A DNA stretch of 64,000 nt from Candidatus Poribacteria bacterium (GCA_022827885.1 JAJEIP010000120.1:1-64000), one strand, 5' to 3'. Positions 7,895 through 16,473 are shown, numbered from the stretch's first letter. Notes: a model not told the origin generated them from the sequence alone. Numbers and translations are program-made.

Positions 7895-8941
7895 CTATGA
7901 GACAGTCCACGTTTCGCCGTCGTTGAGGAGTGCTTCGAGGTTGCCTTCGCCCATCCGTTCTTTTGCGGTGCGGATCTGGCTCGTCATCAGGTCCTCGTAA
8001 CACGGGTGCCTGATACTGCGGAAAATACCGATGGGATCCGGCAAGTCAAGCGTATCGCTCATCCGTGCGAGGAAATTCGCCAAGGTGGTGTCCTCGGCAT
8101 ACTGGTCGTGGACGATGAGGTCCTCGGTAGAGTATTCCCCGTTTGCGGTTTTCACGACTTCGGGTTGGAAACCGTTCAGTCGGATACCCTTATCGCGTTC
8201 GGCACCGAAGACAAGAGGTTCATTGTGTTCCAAGATGACCGTGTTATCAGCCTTTGTATCTTTTTCCGTGTATTGGAAGAAGGCACCGTCGTTAAACACG
8301 TTGCAGTTTTGGTAGATTTCGATAAACGAAGTGCCTTTGTGTTCAAACGCGGATTTGATAATGGCTCGGAGGTGATTTGGATCTCTATCGAGCGAGCGCG
8401 CCACGAATGTAGCACCGGAAGCCAATGCGAGACTAATCGGATTAAAGGGGGTATCTACCGAACCGAGAGGCGTGGATTTCGTCTGTTTCCCTTGCTCGGA
8501 TGTCGGTGAGTATTGCCCCTTCGTCAGTCCGTAGATGCGGTTGTTAAAGAGCAAAACGTTAACGTCGAAATTGCGGCGCATCAGGTGGATGAAATGGTTA
8601 CCACCGATTGAGAGTGCATCCCCATCCCCTGTGATGACCCATACAGAGAGGTCGGGATTCGCCATTTTTACACCGGAGGCGATCGTTGGCGCTCTGCCGT
8701 GAATCGTATGGAATCCGTAGGTGTTCATATAATATGGAAATCGACTCGAACATCCGATGCCGGAGATAAAGACAATGTTCTCTTTGGGGATGCCGAGTTC
8801 CGGCATAATACGTTGTGTCTGCGCGAGGATGGAGTAATCACCACAACCCGGGCACCATCGGACATCTTGGTCGGATTCAAAATCCTTTTTAGAGAGGGTG
8901 GGTGCCCCAGCGGGGATGCGTGAGGATCTTTTTCTTCTCAT
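7895..8941 (-). CDS. korB: 2-oxoacid:ferredoxin oxidoreductase, beta subunit
   Basis: Thiamine-diphosphate and [4Fe-4S] subunit (348 residues) of a 2-oxoglutarate- or 2-oxoacid:ferredoxin oxidoreductase, which converts the oxoacid plus CoA to acyl-CoA, CO2 and reduced ferredoxin. The cluster cysteines are in WCPGCGDY and GIGCSS, with another candidate in QNCNVF. The TPP-binding GDGDALSIGGNH block and IYGLTKGQ are present. An in-frame TTG would extend the frame to 8989, but the ATG at 8941 is preferred because MRRKRSSRIPAG leads directly into the domain. It lies 86 bp downstream of the alpha subunit gene. Confidence 0.9.
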   Translation of the reverse strand: MRRKRSSRIPAGAPTLSKKDFESDQDVRWCPGCGDYSILAQTQRIMPELGIPKENIVFISGIGCSSRFPYYMNTYGFHTIHGRAPTIASGVKMANPDLSVWVITGDGDALSIGGNHFIHLMRRNFDVNVLLFNNRIYGLTKGQYSPTSEQGKQTKSTPLGSVDTPFNPISLALASGATFVARSLDRDPNHLRAIIKSAFEHKGTSFIEIYQNCNVFNDGAFFQYTEKDTKADNTVILEHNEPLVFGAERDKGIRLNGFQPEVVKTANGEYSTEDLIVHDQYAEDTTLANFLARMSDTLDLPDPIGIFRSIRHPCYEDLMTSQIRTAKERMGEGNLEALLNDGETWTVS

Positions 8942-9027
8942 GGTTTGTTTACCGTCTTTTTTCGTAAACCCTATAGGCAGGATTTCCAACCCAACCAGTA
9001 GGGGGCGGGTATTGTGGGCGTTAGGAC

Positions 9028-10881
9028 CTAAGCGCGCCCTATTTCTTCAAGTATTTCGTCTATTTTCGATGCCAACTCAAAAACATGGAAGGGTTGCCCT
9101 TGCACCTTGTTAAAACCGATTGCATCAATAAGATAGGTGCTACGAATGAGCTGAAGGAGTTGGCCGCTGTTTTGTTCAGGGATTAAAATCTTTTTGAATC
9201 TCTGTAGAATGTCGCCTAAATCTTTAGGAAACGGATTGAGATGTCGGAGATGAACGTGTGCGATTGGCAATCCGTCGGCGACACAGTTCTCTGCTGTCGT
9301 TCGGATTGCGCCGTAGGTGCCGCCCCATCCAAGGAGCAGGATGTCACCCTCTGGTGCCCCGAACACCTCTGTTGGGGGTAACGCATCGGCGATGCGTGCG
9401 ACCTTTTCTGCTCGGATTTCCACCATTCTTTGGTGGTTTTCGGCATCGTAACTGACGTGTCCCGTCACATCTGATTTCTCTAACCCCCCGATGCGGTGCT
9501 CTAAACCAGCCGTCCCGGGTTTCGCCCAGGGCCGCGCAAGCGTTTCCGGATCGCGTAGATACGGTTCAAACCCGTTACGGGTATCCGCGCTCCCTGCGAA
9601 ATCGGGTCTAATTTCAGGGAGTTCGGAAAGTTGGGGAATCTTCCACGGTTCAGCCCCCATGGCGATGTAGAGATCGGAGAGAAAAATCACGGGTGTCCTG
9701 TATTTCACAGCGATACGACATGCCTCGTAGACCGTCTCAAAGCAGTCGAACGGACGTGAGGGCGCAATAATAGGCAACGGAGATTCACCGTTCCGACCGT
9801 AGAACATCTGCAAGAGATCCGACTGTTCCGTCTTTGTCGGCATCCCTGTTGAGGGACCCGCCCGCTGGATGTTACATACCACGAGTGGGAGTTCGGCAAT
9901 CATCGCGAGGTTAATCGCTTCCGCTTTGAGTGCAAGCCCTGGACCGCTACTTCCGGTGACACCGAGTGCGCCACTAAATGCGGCCCCGATTGCGACCCCG
10001 ACAGCGGCAATTTCATCTTCCATCTGCATCGTAACGACACCAAAATTCCGGTATTGTGCGAGTCCGTGGAGAATGTCACTTGCGGGTGTTATCGGATAGC
10101 TGCCGTAAACGAGGGGTAGACCGGATTGATACGACGCTGCAACAAGTCCAAGCACGGTTGCCATGTTCCCTTCGATATTTCGATAGGTCCCGGGTTCAAA
10201 GTCAGCAGGCTTCACATCGTAGGAGACAGCAAACTGCTCAGTCGCTTCGCAATAGGTATTCCCGGCACGAAGTGCGAGAATGTTGGATTCTATGTACTGA
10301 GGTCTTTTCGCGAACTTCGCCTTGATCCACTTCATCGTGTATTCCATCGGACGATTGTAGAGCCAGAGGATCATACCGAGCGCGAAAAAGTTTTTACATC
10401 TGTCGATTTCTGGGACGCTTAATTGTGTCGCTTCGAGTGCTTTTCGAGTGAGTTGTGTTAATTCGACACGGAAAACTTGGTATTTCGTGAGTTTATCGTC
10501 TTCGAGCGGATCCTCTTCATATCCTGCGAGTCGTAAATTGCGGCGGGCGAAATTGTCGGTATTTACAATCAGAATGCCGTTGGGTTTGAGTTTATTGAGG
10601 TGTACCTTTAAAGCGGCAGGGTTCATCGCGACGAGGACATCGCAAAGGTCTCCGGGGGTGTGAATTTGTTCGCTTGAGAAATGGAGTTGAAACCCTGACA
10701 CCCCTGCTATTGATCCGGCAGGTGCTCGGATTTCAGCGGGATAATCGGGGAGCGTGGCGACATCATTCCCAATAAGGGCAGTGGTTTCAGTCATTTGTGT
10801 GCCAATGGTCTGCGACCCATCGCCGGAGTCGCCAGCAAATAGGATTGTCGCTTCCTCGATTTGCTCAACTGGTTTGCGCAT
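9028..10881 (-). CDS. korA: 2-oxoacid:ferredoxin oxidoreductase, fused gamma-alpha subunit
   Basis: A 617-residue protein with an N-terminal gamma domain (FAGDSGDGSQTIG, residues ~15-190) fused to the alpha (pyrimidine-binding) domain, which starts near 245 with YGSYPITPASDILH and contains GVTGSSGPGLALK. This gamma-alpha fusion is typical of two-subunit KorAB enzymes. ATG at 10881 has AAAGGA 8 nt upstream; a GTG at 10884 is an alternative. It is followed by the beta subunit and preceded by two CBS-domain genes in the same direction. Confidence 0.92.
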   Translation of the reverse strand: MRKPVEQIEEATILFAGDSGDGSQTIGTQMTETTALIGNDVATLPDYPAEIRAPAGSIAGVSGFQLHFSSEQIHTPGDLCDVLVAMNPAALKVHLNKLKPNGILIVNTDNFARRNLRLAGYEEDPLEDDKLTKYQVFRVELTQLTRKALEATQLSVPEIDRCKNFFALGMILWLYNRPMEYTMKWIKAKFAKRPQYIESNILALRAGNTYCEATEQFAVSYDVKPADFEPGTYRNIEGNMATVLGLVAASYQSGLPLVYGSYPITPASDILHGLAQYRNFGVVTMQMEDEIAAVGVAIGAAFSGALGVTGSSGPGLALKAEAINLAMIAELPLVVCNIQRAGPSTGMPTKTEQSDLLQMFYGRNGESPLPIIAPSRPFDCFETVYEACRIAVKYRTPVIFLSDLYIAMGAEPWKIPQLSELPEIRPDFAGSADTRNGFEPYLRDPETLARPWAKPGTAGLEHRIGGLEKSDVTGHVSYDAENHQRMVEIRAEKVARIADALPPTEVFGAPEGDILLLGWGGTYGAIRTTAENCVADGLPIAHVHLRHLNPFPKDLGDILQRFKKILIPEQNSGQLLQLIRSTYLIDAIGFNKVQGQPFHVFELASKIDEILEEIGRA

Positions 10882-10954
10882 CACAATTGTCCTTTGTTAT
10901 AATAAGTGCATGTTTGGCAACCGCACCTAAGAAATATGAAAAATTTTGAGGTAT

Positions 10955-11488
10955 TTAGGCACCCTCTCGGGCTTTAAAAGCATCTCGAACCGGTTTCGGG
11001 GGTAGTGTTAAGACTTCCTGGAGAAACTCCTCAACGAGATAGGACATTAAGTCACGAATGGATACCATCCCAATCGGACGATTTTCCGTATCAACAATAG
11101 GGACGTGTCGGTAACCGCCTCGTGCCATGTAGAGGAGGGCGGTGTTCAGCGTATCTTCCGGCTGTGCCGTCTGCGGATCTGCGATCATGAATTCCGTAAC
11201 GTTAATGTCGTCCAAGTCTCCAACTTGTTTATTGAGAATTTTGTTGAGTACGTCTCGTTCACTAAATATTCCGCGGAGATAATTGTTCTCAACAACAGGT
11301 GCTGCGCCGATTTCGTTAGCGAGGAGTAGATCAATCGCCTCATTTGTGCTGGAACCGATGTCAATCTTAATGATCGGACGCATCAGATCCTTTAGCGAAA
11401 CCTGAATCTCTGGCACTCTCCATGCTTTCAATGCAGCGTCTTCGTCCATCTGCTCTAATTCTTCATCAATTGCCAAGTCGTATAGCAT
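10955..11488 (-). CDS. CBS-domain pair protein
   Basis: A 177-residue protein with two CBS motifs (residues ~35-90 and ~98-155). Typical signatures are GIFSERDVLNKIL and GMVSIRDLMSYL. CBS pairs usually bind adenine nucleotides and sense energy state. The chosen ATG at 11488 has GGAGTAGGAGG just upstream; the longer frame to 11593 overlaps the neighbouring gene and lacks such a site. It lies 11 bp behind the other CBS gene and 73 bp ahead of the korA-like gene, so a regulatory link with the oxidoreductase is plausible but inferred. Confidence 0.88.
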   Translation of the reverse strand: MLYDLAIDEELEQMDEDAALKAWRVPEIQVSLKDLMRPIIKIDIGSSTNEAIDLLLANEIGAAPVVENNYLRGIFSERDVLNKILNKQVGDLDDINVTEFMIADPQTAQPEDTLNTALLYMARGGYRHVPIVDTENRPIGMVSIRDLMSYLVEEFLQEVLTLPPKPVRDAFKAREGA

Positions 11489-11499
11489 GGTTACGCCTC

Positions 11500-11928
11500 C
11501 TACTCCTGATTTTCTATAAATATAGCGATATGTTCTAAGATATCGCGGGTTGAAATTATGCCGATGGGGTATGCCTCTCCCTGGTCGTCCCAAACACAGA
11601 GGGGGAGATGCCGGAAGTGCCCGAGATGCATCAAGTTGAGTGCGAAGGCAATTGGGTCACTGGCGCGTAATGTCTCTGGGTCCGCTGTCATCACCTGTTC
11701 GACCTTAAATTCCGCGGGTGCAGCGCGTTGTCCACTCACATGCTGGAGCAGATCCCGTTCAGTGATGATTCCGATTAATTGTTCATCTTCATCAACAACG
11801 AGAACACACCCGGTTCCTCTCTCTTGCATCATATCAATGACGACAGAAACAGGGGATCCGACTTGCACGGTGGTGGGTTGCTTGTAATTGAGTGTGCTGA
11901 TCGGCAAAGACAGCGTTCTTGTGTCCAT
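11500..11928 (-). CDS. CBS-domain pair protein
   Basis: A 142-residue stand-alone CBS pair: residues ~15-72 end in GIITERDLLQHV, and residues ~80-138 end in GIISTRDILEHI. No catalytic or DNA-binding domain is attached. It is the first gene of the run that leads into the second CBS gene and the korAB-like genes. A promoter with 17 bp spacing and an overlapping hairpin lie immediately upstream. Two adjacent CBS proteins could form a hetero-oligomeric nucleotide sensor (inference). Confidence 0.88.
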   Translation of the reverse strand: MDTRTLSLPISTLNYKQPTTVQVGSPVSVVIDMMQERGTGCVLVVDEDEQLIGIITERDLLQHVSGQRAAPAEFKVEQVMTADPETLRASDPIAFALNLMHLGHFRHLPLCVWDDQGEAYPIGIISTRDILEHIAIFIENQE

Positions 11929-11994
11929 CGTAACTATTCCTTTAGTATAACGTCAGAAAACAGATTTGGGTTTCCTATTGTCTTCCTTAATATA

Positions 11995-12039
11995 AGGATA
12001 CCATATTTTTCGCCGATTTGCAAAAAAATCTTCGGCGAA
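11995..12039 (-). promoter_or_regulatory. Promoter with overlapping hairpin upstream of the CBS/oxidoreductase operon
   Basis: On the minus strand TTGCAA (12018-12023) and TATCCT (11995-12000) are 17 bp apart. An inverted repeat, TTCGCCGA (12009-12016) with TCGGCGAA (12032-12039), encloses the -35 box in its loop and extends into the spacer. This arrangement could be an operator or an end signal of the upstream gene; it lacks a T-run on the minus strand. Confidence 0.5.
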
Positions 12040-12144
12040 GAACTTCGATTGAATTCTATCCTCGCGGGTTGTTTGGCAGTAGACGCTTGGCTATCAGCAC
12101 CCAACGTGCAGGCATCCGAATTCCGCTATCTCTTCCACAGATAT

Positions 12145-13086
12145 TTATACGGCGAGTGTCATCGAGCGAGAGGACCGTGAACCCCACCCAGGGACGACAA
12201 TCGTCCATCTCCCTGCGGGTCCACCTGCTACCATAAGCATCAGATCCTCCGCTGCGTATTGCTTTGTGGTGTCAGCAATGTACTGTCGGATGTCGGCTCT
12301 GTTGAACCCGTCCTCCGAGATTGTCTTTGCGTGCTCAACGCCAATGACAAGGATGGTTTCACCGGCAGTGTTACCGGGGGCGGCGATGTTAGCCGCGATT
12401 GTGTTGAGGATACCTTCTGCGGTGTTATTACCGTGGTCGTTGACGGTTTGGGGACCGGCCCCCGCGAAGATGGTAACAGTGCTATCGTCCGCTTGGAAAC
12501 CGCGTTCAACATGCAATGGGTCCCAAGGGCTTTCTTCCTCTTTTTCGGCGATACAACAGGTATATTTTCCAGCGTGTCCGAATGCCGATCTATCCAGCTC
12601 GCCGGGCAATCCACCCCCGATGTTGGTGCAGATAAGTCGTAACGTGCGACCGATTGTTGCGTTCGCTCGCCACCCTTGCCCAAAGAGGTTGAATCCGTCG
12701 TTAATTTCTAACTGCTTTCGGATAGGTCCGTTCACAACAAGCATCGGTGAGACGTGGGATGTCGTGACTTGAATGCCGTGGAGATTAAACTGCTCAGACG
12801 TCATCGCCTCCACTGCGGTGAGAAGCAGCGGTAAATATTCGGGTTTGCATCCAGCCATGACGGCGTTAATCGCGACCTTTTCGACGGTCGCTCTGCCCCA
12901 TTTTGGTGGGACAGCTGCGATGAGTTCATCCGGATCACGGTCTGTTCCGCTGAGCATGCGTTCGACGCGTTCAGGGGTCGGTGGAACGACGGGAAGCCCA
13001 TCCGTCCATCCGTTCTGATAGCAAACCTCAATGAGGTCCTCGGTTTCATCAATTTCTAACGCCGTAGACTGCCATTCTTGTGCCAT
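12145..13086 (-). CDS. Conserved protein with WTDGLPVVPPT motif, function unknown
   Basis: A 313-residue soluble protein. Near its start it carries the motif NGWTDGLPVVPPTPERV, then a long alpha/beta body ending AGGPAGRWTIVVPGWG. I recall such proteins next to, or fused to, the small UGSC (seleno)protein family, but no UGSC motif, selenocysteine or second domain is present here. AAAGGAA lies 7 nt before the ATG at 13086, which is preferred to the ATG at 13107. It may belong to the CBS/oxidoreductase run downstream, although a separate promoter exists there. No function is assigned. Confidence 0.6.
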   Translation of the reverse strand: MAQEWQSTALEIDETEDLIEVCYQNGWTDGLPVVPPTPERVERMLSGTDRDPDELIAAVPPKWGRATVEKVAINAVMAGCKPEYLPLLLTAVEAMTSEQFNLHGIQVTTSHVSPMLVVNGPIRKQLEINDGFNLFGQGWRANATIGRTLRLICTNIGGGLPGELDRSAFGHAGKYTCCIAEKEEESPWDPLHVERGFQADDSTVTIFAGAGPQTVNDHGNNTAEGILNTIAANIAAPGNTAGETILVIGVEHAKTISEDGFNRADIRQYIADTTKQYAAEDLMLMVAGGPAGRWTIVVPGWGSRSSRSMTLAV

Positions 13087-13110
13087 ACGTGTTTCCTTTC
13101 TGAACATTTA

Positions 13111-13228
13111 GGACTTACGCAGAGATGTGATAAATCACATCACTACAAACAGATACCTCGCAAATGTATGTTTTTCAAAGGGAGTTAGGTTCGTAGTCGC
13201 GCAATTTATTGTGCAGTGCGTAAGTCGG
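13111..13228. mobile_element. MITE-like element with GACTTACGCA terminal inverted repeats
   Basis: A perfect 10 bp inverted repeat (GACTTACGCA at 13112-13121, TGCGTAAGTC at 13217-13226) bounds about 115 bp of non-coding DNA. Inside it is a second palindrome, GATGTGA-TAAA-TCACATC (13124-13141). Ends of the GGACTTACGCA type are known from insertion sequences, so a non-autonomous remnant is likely. No clear target duplication is visible. Confidence 0.55.
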
Positions 13229-13453
13229 GACATTATCATTTTTCGGTGTCAAAACCCAATGCTTTAGCTTTGGGATGTAGACACCGCCTTCGTTAATTAG
13301 ACAAAAACGTTTCTAAAAAAAGATTTGCTTTTGAACCAAAATTGTGGTATAAGTAACGTAGCATAGTTGGCAGAGAATGTCACCCGCGCTGCAAGGTGCG
13401 GTCTCTGCCAGAACCAAGTGACATTGGTATAAACTATGCGGAACGTATAAACT
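13229..13453. other. Left-end region of the TnpB element
   Basis: Non-coding. It contains an inverted repeat TGGCAGAGA (13368-13376)/TCTCTGCCA (13402-13410), extended further out by GCATAGT (13361-13367)/ACTATGC (13432-13438). It also has a 14-bp direct repeat GTATAAACTATGCG at 13427-13440 and 13445-13458. The second copy contains the TnpB start codon. Structured left ends are expected for IS200/IS605 elements. Confidence 0.5.
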
Positions 13454-14665
13454 ATGCGAAACACCACACATAAACTCTTTTATGATAAAAAATTGCGTCA
13501 CTTGCATGACGACTGTAATATATGCGGTGCTGTAAAAAACCATTTTGTTGCACTCTGCATGCGATATTTCAGGCGTTATGGTAAAGGACTTTCGTATAAA
13601 AAAATGTCCGCACACCTGACGAAACTTAAAAAACTTCCAAAATATCGGCATTGGAATATCCCTTACTCGTGGAGTCTCCAAAATGTATTAAAGCGTTTAT
13701 CACAGTCATTTAAAGAAATGAAAACGCTTGGCAGGGGACACCCGCAGTTTAAGTCATGTAAAAAACATAAGGGCATGACCTATAATGGCACACAAGCCCC
13801 AATAAAAATGGTGTTGGATAAACAGAAAAATGAGAGAAATCACCCAACATATAAAATCCGCCTGAATGGGCGTTGGTATCTTTTCGCATTACACCGCCCT
13901 ATAGAAGGCGATATTAAGAGAGTTCAAGTTCACAGGGACGCACTCGGTGATTTTTATATCACGCTCACTGAAGACTACAGCGAAATCAAATATGAACCCA
14001 AGACAGGTAAAGCTGAAGGGTTTGATTTTGGAATTAAAGATTTCCTGACTGGTAGTGACGGACACCGCGAGGCATCCCCTATGTTTTACAAACAGAATTC
14101 AGATAAGTTGAAATCTGCACAACAGGCACATTCCGGTAAGGTTAAGGGTTCTAATAATCGGGAGCGCGAACGCAAGAACGTTGCACGTATTCATAAAAAA
14201 ACTGCGAATCAAAGAGCAGACCACCATTGGAAGTTGGCAATAAAATTGTGTCGCAAGTTTGATATTATGTTTTTTGAAGACCTTAACCTTCGTGGCATGA
14301 AAGCACTCTTTGGTAAACAGGTTTCCGACCTCGCCTTCGGGGAGTTTATGCGAAAACTGAAACACCAAAGCCACAAGCGAATTCGTGCTGTGCTAAAAAT
14401 TAATAGGTGGACACCCACTTCTAAATCCTGTTGTGTTTGTGGACATGAAAATCAAAACCTTTCACTATCAGACAGAGAATGGACGTGTCCAAGTTGCAAT
14501 ACACACCTTGACCGCGATCATAACGCTGCTTTAAACATTCTAAAGGAAGGGGTAGCTTCCTATAGGTTAGGAGTTGTAAGACCAATCGTCCTATTTAATA
14601 GGGTTGTCGGCTACTCTGTTGAGGCGACCAGTCCGCTTCTGAATTCTACAAATGCTTCTGTTTAA
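13454..14665 (+). CDS. tnpB: TnpB RNA-guided nuclease of an IS200/IS605 element
   Basis: Full-length TnpB/OrfB of 403 residues. The RuvC-like catalytic acids are visible: Asp in GFDFGIKD, Glu in FFEDLNLRG and Asp in HLDRDHNAALNIL. The zinc finger CCVCGHE...CPSC sits between the last two. TnpB proteins are reRNA-guided DNA nucleases that help retain the transposon. No tnpA (Y1 transposase) is found on either side, so this is a solo tnpB element that would need a transposase in trans. The 3' end carries hairpins expected of a guide RNA. The frame is intact, so activity is possible. Confidence 0.92.
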   Translation: MRNTTHKLFYDKKLRHLHDDCNICGAVKNHFVALCMRYFRRYGKGLSYKKMSAHLTKLKKLPKYRHWNIPYSWSLQNVLKRLSQSFKEMKTLGRGHPQFKSCKKHKGMTYNGTQAPIKMVLDKQKNERNHPTYKIRLNGRWYLFALHRPIEGDIKRVQVHRDALGDFYITLTEDYSEIKYEPKTGKAEGFDFGIKDFLTGSDGHREASPMFYKQNSDKLKSAQQAHSGKVKGSNNRERERKNVARIHKKTANQRADHHWKLAIKLCRKFDIMFFEDLNLRGMKALFGKQVSDLAFGEFMRKLKHQSHKRIRAVLKINRWTPTSKSCCVCGHENQNLSLSDREWTCPSCNTHLDRDHNAALNILKEGVASYRLGVVRPIVLFNRVVGYSVEATSPLLNSTNASV

Positions 14666-14705
14666 CTTTTACAGAAGCCCAAGTCTTTAGGCTTGGGTCT
14701 ATCAC
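14654..14705 (+). ncRNA. Putative reRNA (omega RNA) 3' scaffold at the TnpB element right end
   Basis: Two overlapping hairpins follow the tnpB stop: GCTTCTGT (14654-14661)/ACAGAAGC (14671-14678), and CCCAAG (14678-14683)/CTTGGG (14692-14697). The second has the AAGCCC...CTTTAGG...GGGT form common at IS605-group right ends. If the element ends near TATCAC (~14705), the guide would be read from about 14706 onward. Boundaries are inferred. Confidence 0.5.
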
Positions 14706-14756
14706 TATATTAGCACGGATTTTATAACTTGGCAAGAGGCTCTTTGTCCTTGTAGG

Positions 14757-14782
14757 CGGGAACTCCGATTCCCGACTTTTTT
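14757..14782 (+). terminator. Terminator-like palindrome CGGGAA-N6-TTCCCG with T-run
   Basis: The stem CGGGAA (14757-14762)/TTCCCG (14769-14774) is followed by a six-T run (14777-14782). It could end transcription from the tnpB element before the dehydratase gene, whose start is 20 bp away. The form also resembles a dispersed repeat. Confidence 0.5.
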
Positions 14783-14802
14783 AAAATACATCAGGAGTAA
14801 AA

Positions 14803-15768
14803 ATGACATCTGTTACCCTTCAGGGAATTATGGCGGCGCGTCGCGTCGTATCACGATTTTTAAAACCCACACCTTTGGTTCACTATCCAGAACTGTCCGA
14901 GCGACTCGGATTTCAGGCGTATATTAAGCACGAAAATCATCATCCAACGGGTAGTTTTAAAGTGCGAGGCGGCATCAATTTCATGCACCATCTCCCAAAA
15001 ACACAGCGTGAAAAAGGCGTGCTTACGGCGACACGCGGGAATCATGGACAATCTATCGCCTATGCGGCGGCACAGTCGGGTGTTAAGGCGACTGTTGTTG
15101 TGCCACACGGGAATAACCCTGAGAAAAACAGCGCGATGCGAGCCTTTGGCGCGGAACTCATTGAACACGGTGCCGATTTTGACGAAGCACTTGCGCTCTG
15201 CGAAACACTTCAAGCGGAACGCGGGCTTTACTACGTTCATCCGTGCATGGAGCCTGCCCTCTTCCACGGTGTCGGCACTTATTCACTTGAGATTTTTGAG
15301 AGTCTCCCAGACGTAGACGCAATCATCGTCCCTATTGGGGGTGGAAGCGGTTGCTGTGGGGCCATCACAGTCTCCAAAGCGATAAACCCGGCTGTCAAGG
15401 TCATCGGTGTGCAAGCGGAAAATGCCCCCGCTATCTACCGTTCATGGAAGACAGGACAACGGGTAGAGACGGATTCTTGCGACACCATCGCAGATGGAAT
15501 TGCGACCCGTGCGCCGTTCTCGTTGCCGTTGTCCATCATCAAAAAGGGCATTCACGACATTGTGCTGCTCAGTGAGGCAGAACTTGAGGAAGGCATCCGT
15601 TTGGCGTTGCGGTGGACGCACAACTTGGCGGAAGGCGCAGGCGCGTCTCCGATAGCAGCAGCGCATAAACTTACGGATACGTTGGCGGGGAAACGCGTGG
15701 TAATGGTGATGAGCGGCGCGAATCTGGACACGGAAACCCTCAAGAAAGTGCTCTCCTACCAGTTATGA
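14803..15768 (+). CDS. Threonine/serine dehydratase-type PLP enzyme
   Basis: Fold type II pyridoxal-phosphate enzyme of 321 residues, the length of catabolic or biosynthetic threonine dehydratases that lack an ACT regulatory domain. Lys53 in HHPTGSFKVRGG is the cofactor Schiff-base lysine. The phosphate-binding loop GGGSG is at about 179-183, and the C-terminal VMSGAN serine block is present. The expected reaction is deamination of L-threonine or L-serine to the 2-oxoacid; serine racemase-like activity is an alternative. CAGGAG lies 7 nt before the ATG. The 3' end overlaps the convergent thiamine pyrophosphokinase gene by 13 bp. Confidence 0.88.
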   Translation: MTSVTLQGIMAARRVVSRFLKPTPLVHYPELSERLGFQAYIKHENHHPTGSFKVRGGINFMHHLPKTQREKGVLTATRGNHGQSIAYAAAQSGVKATVVVPHGNNPEKNSAMRAFGAELIEHGADFDEALALCETLQAERGLYYVHPCMEPALFHGVGTYSLEIFESLPDVDAIIVPIGGGSGCCGAITVSKAINPAVKVIGVQAENAPAIYRSWKTGQRVETDSCDTIADGIATRAPFSLPLSIIKKGIHDIVLLSEAELEEGIRLALRWTHNLAEGAGASPIAAAHKLTDTLAGKRVVMVMSGANLDTETLKKVLSYQL

Positions 15769-16469
15769 ATCACGTAGACAGGGGCAGATCCGTCAGCCAA
15801 TTGAACGATTGCCGATGTCGCGCCTGCTATGAACTCATTGCGAAGGGCATTTGTTAAATCGGGATGGACATGTAGCGATGCCAAGTCCCAACGTAGATTT
15901 TCGCTTTTTTCGACGATGACGTTGGACGCTTCAGCGATAAGAGAGACGCGTTGCAGCCCGTTGTTTTTTCGGGTTAAACGCACTGATGATAGGACGTAGT
16001 GGATTGTTTGTCTCGGATCCCGCATTTCGGCTGTGTAAGATTCACCCGTGGCGGTGCGGTAATGTCCAAAACGCATCAGTTTGAGGTTGCCAAGGAACTG
16101 GTCTGTTTCATATTCCCCTGGACGCGGTAAACCGCCGTAGATAACAATATGTCGACAGTTGAACTGTTCCAAGGCATAGTCTACGGCGAGTTGTCCGTCG
16201 GTGTAATCTTTATCCGTTTTTCCCACCCATTCCTGAACGACATGTTTCGCTTTGGTTGCGGTTCCGGTGCTCGAATCCATGTCTCCGATGAGGACATCTG
16301 GCACGATGGCAGCGTCTGAGTGCTGGTTGAGTTCGTCAAATATACGGATGCCGCCGTCCGCACAGATGCATGGGAATCCGTTTGCCACTGCCGTTTCGAT
16401 CTCGTGACGGTAAAAATCGAGATAGCGTGTGTCGTAATAGCCGTTGAGGAAAATAAGTGCTATTTCCAT
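15756..16469 (-). CDS. Thiamine pyrophosphokinase-like protein
   Basis: A 237-residue protein related to thiamin pyrophosphokinase, which phosphorylates thiamine directly to thiamine diphosphate. The key acidic blocks are present: CADGG at about 38, IGDMDSS at about 60 and KTDKDYTDGQLA at about 83. The ATG at 16469 is used, because the longer frame to 16493 enters the upstream gene. It follows the DUF2156 gene after 4 bp. TenA (51924) and YjbQ (34211) elsewhere in the window also fit thiamine salvage. Confidence 0.8.
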   Translation of the reverse strand: MEIALIFLNGYYDTRYLDFYRHEIETAVANGFPCICADGGIRIFDELNQHSDAAIVPDVLIGDMDSSTGTATKAKHVVQEWVGKTDKDYTDGQLAVDYALEQFNCRHIVIYGGLPRPGEYETDQFLGNLKLMRFGHYRTATGESYTAEMRDPRQTIHYVLSSVRLTRKNNGLQRVSLIAEASNVIVEKSENLRWDLASLHVHPDLTNALRNEFIAGATSAIVQLADGSAPVYVIHNW

Positions 16470-16473
16470 TTTT

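Noticed and set aside
12145-13086. Possible selenoprotein of the UGSC family
   Set aside because: No UGSC or CGSC motif and no in-frame TGA before the stop; only the associated WTDGLPVVPPT-type domain is present.
13361-13440. tRNA-like fold in the TnpB left end
   Set aside because: The stem TGGCAGAGA/TCTCTGCCA is too close and there is no T arm or anticodon arm.
13427-13458. Two 14 bp copies of GTATAAACTATGCG as a possible CRISPR or iteron array
   Set aside because: Only two copies, 18 bp apart, at the TnpB left end; no cas or rep gene.
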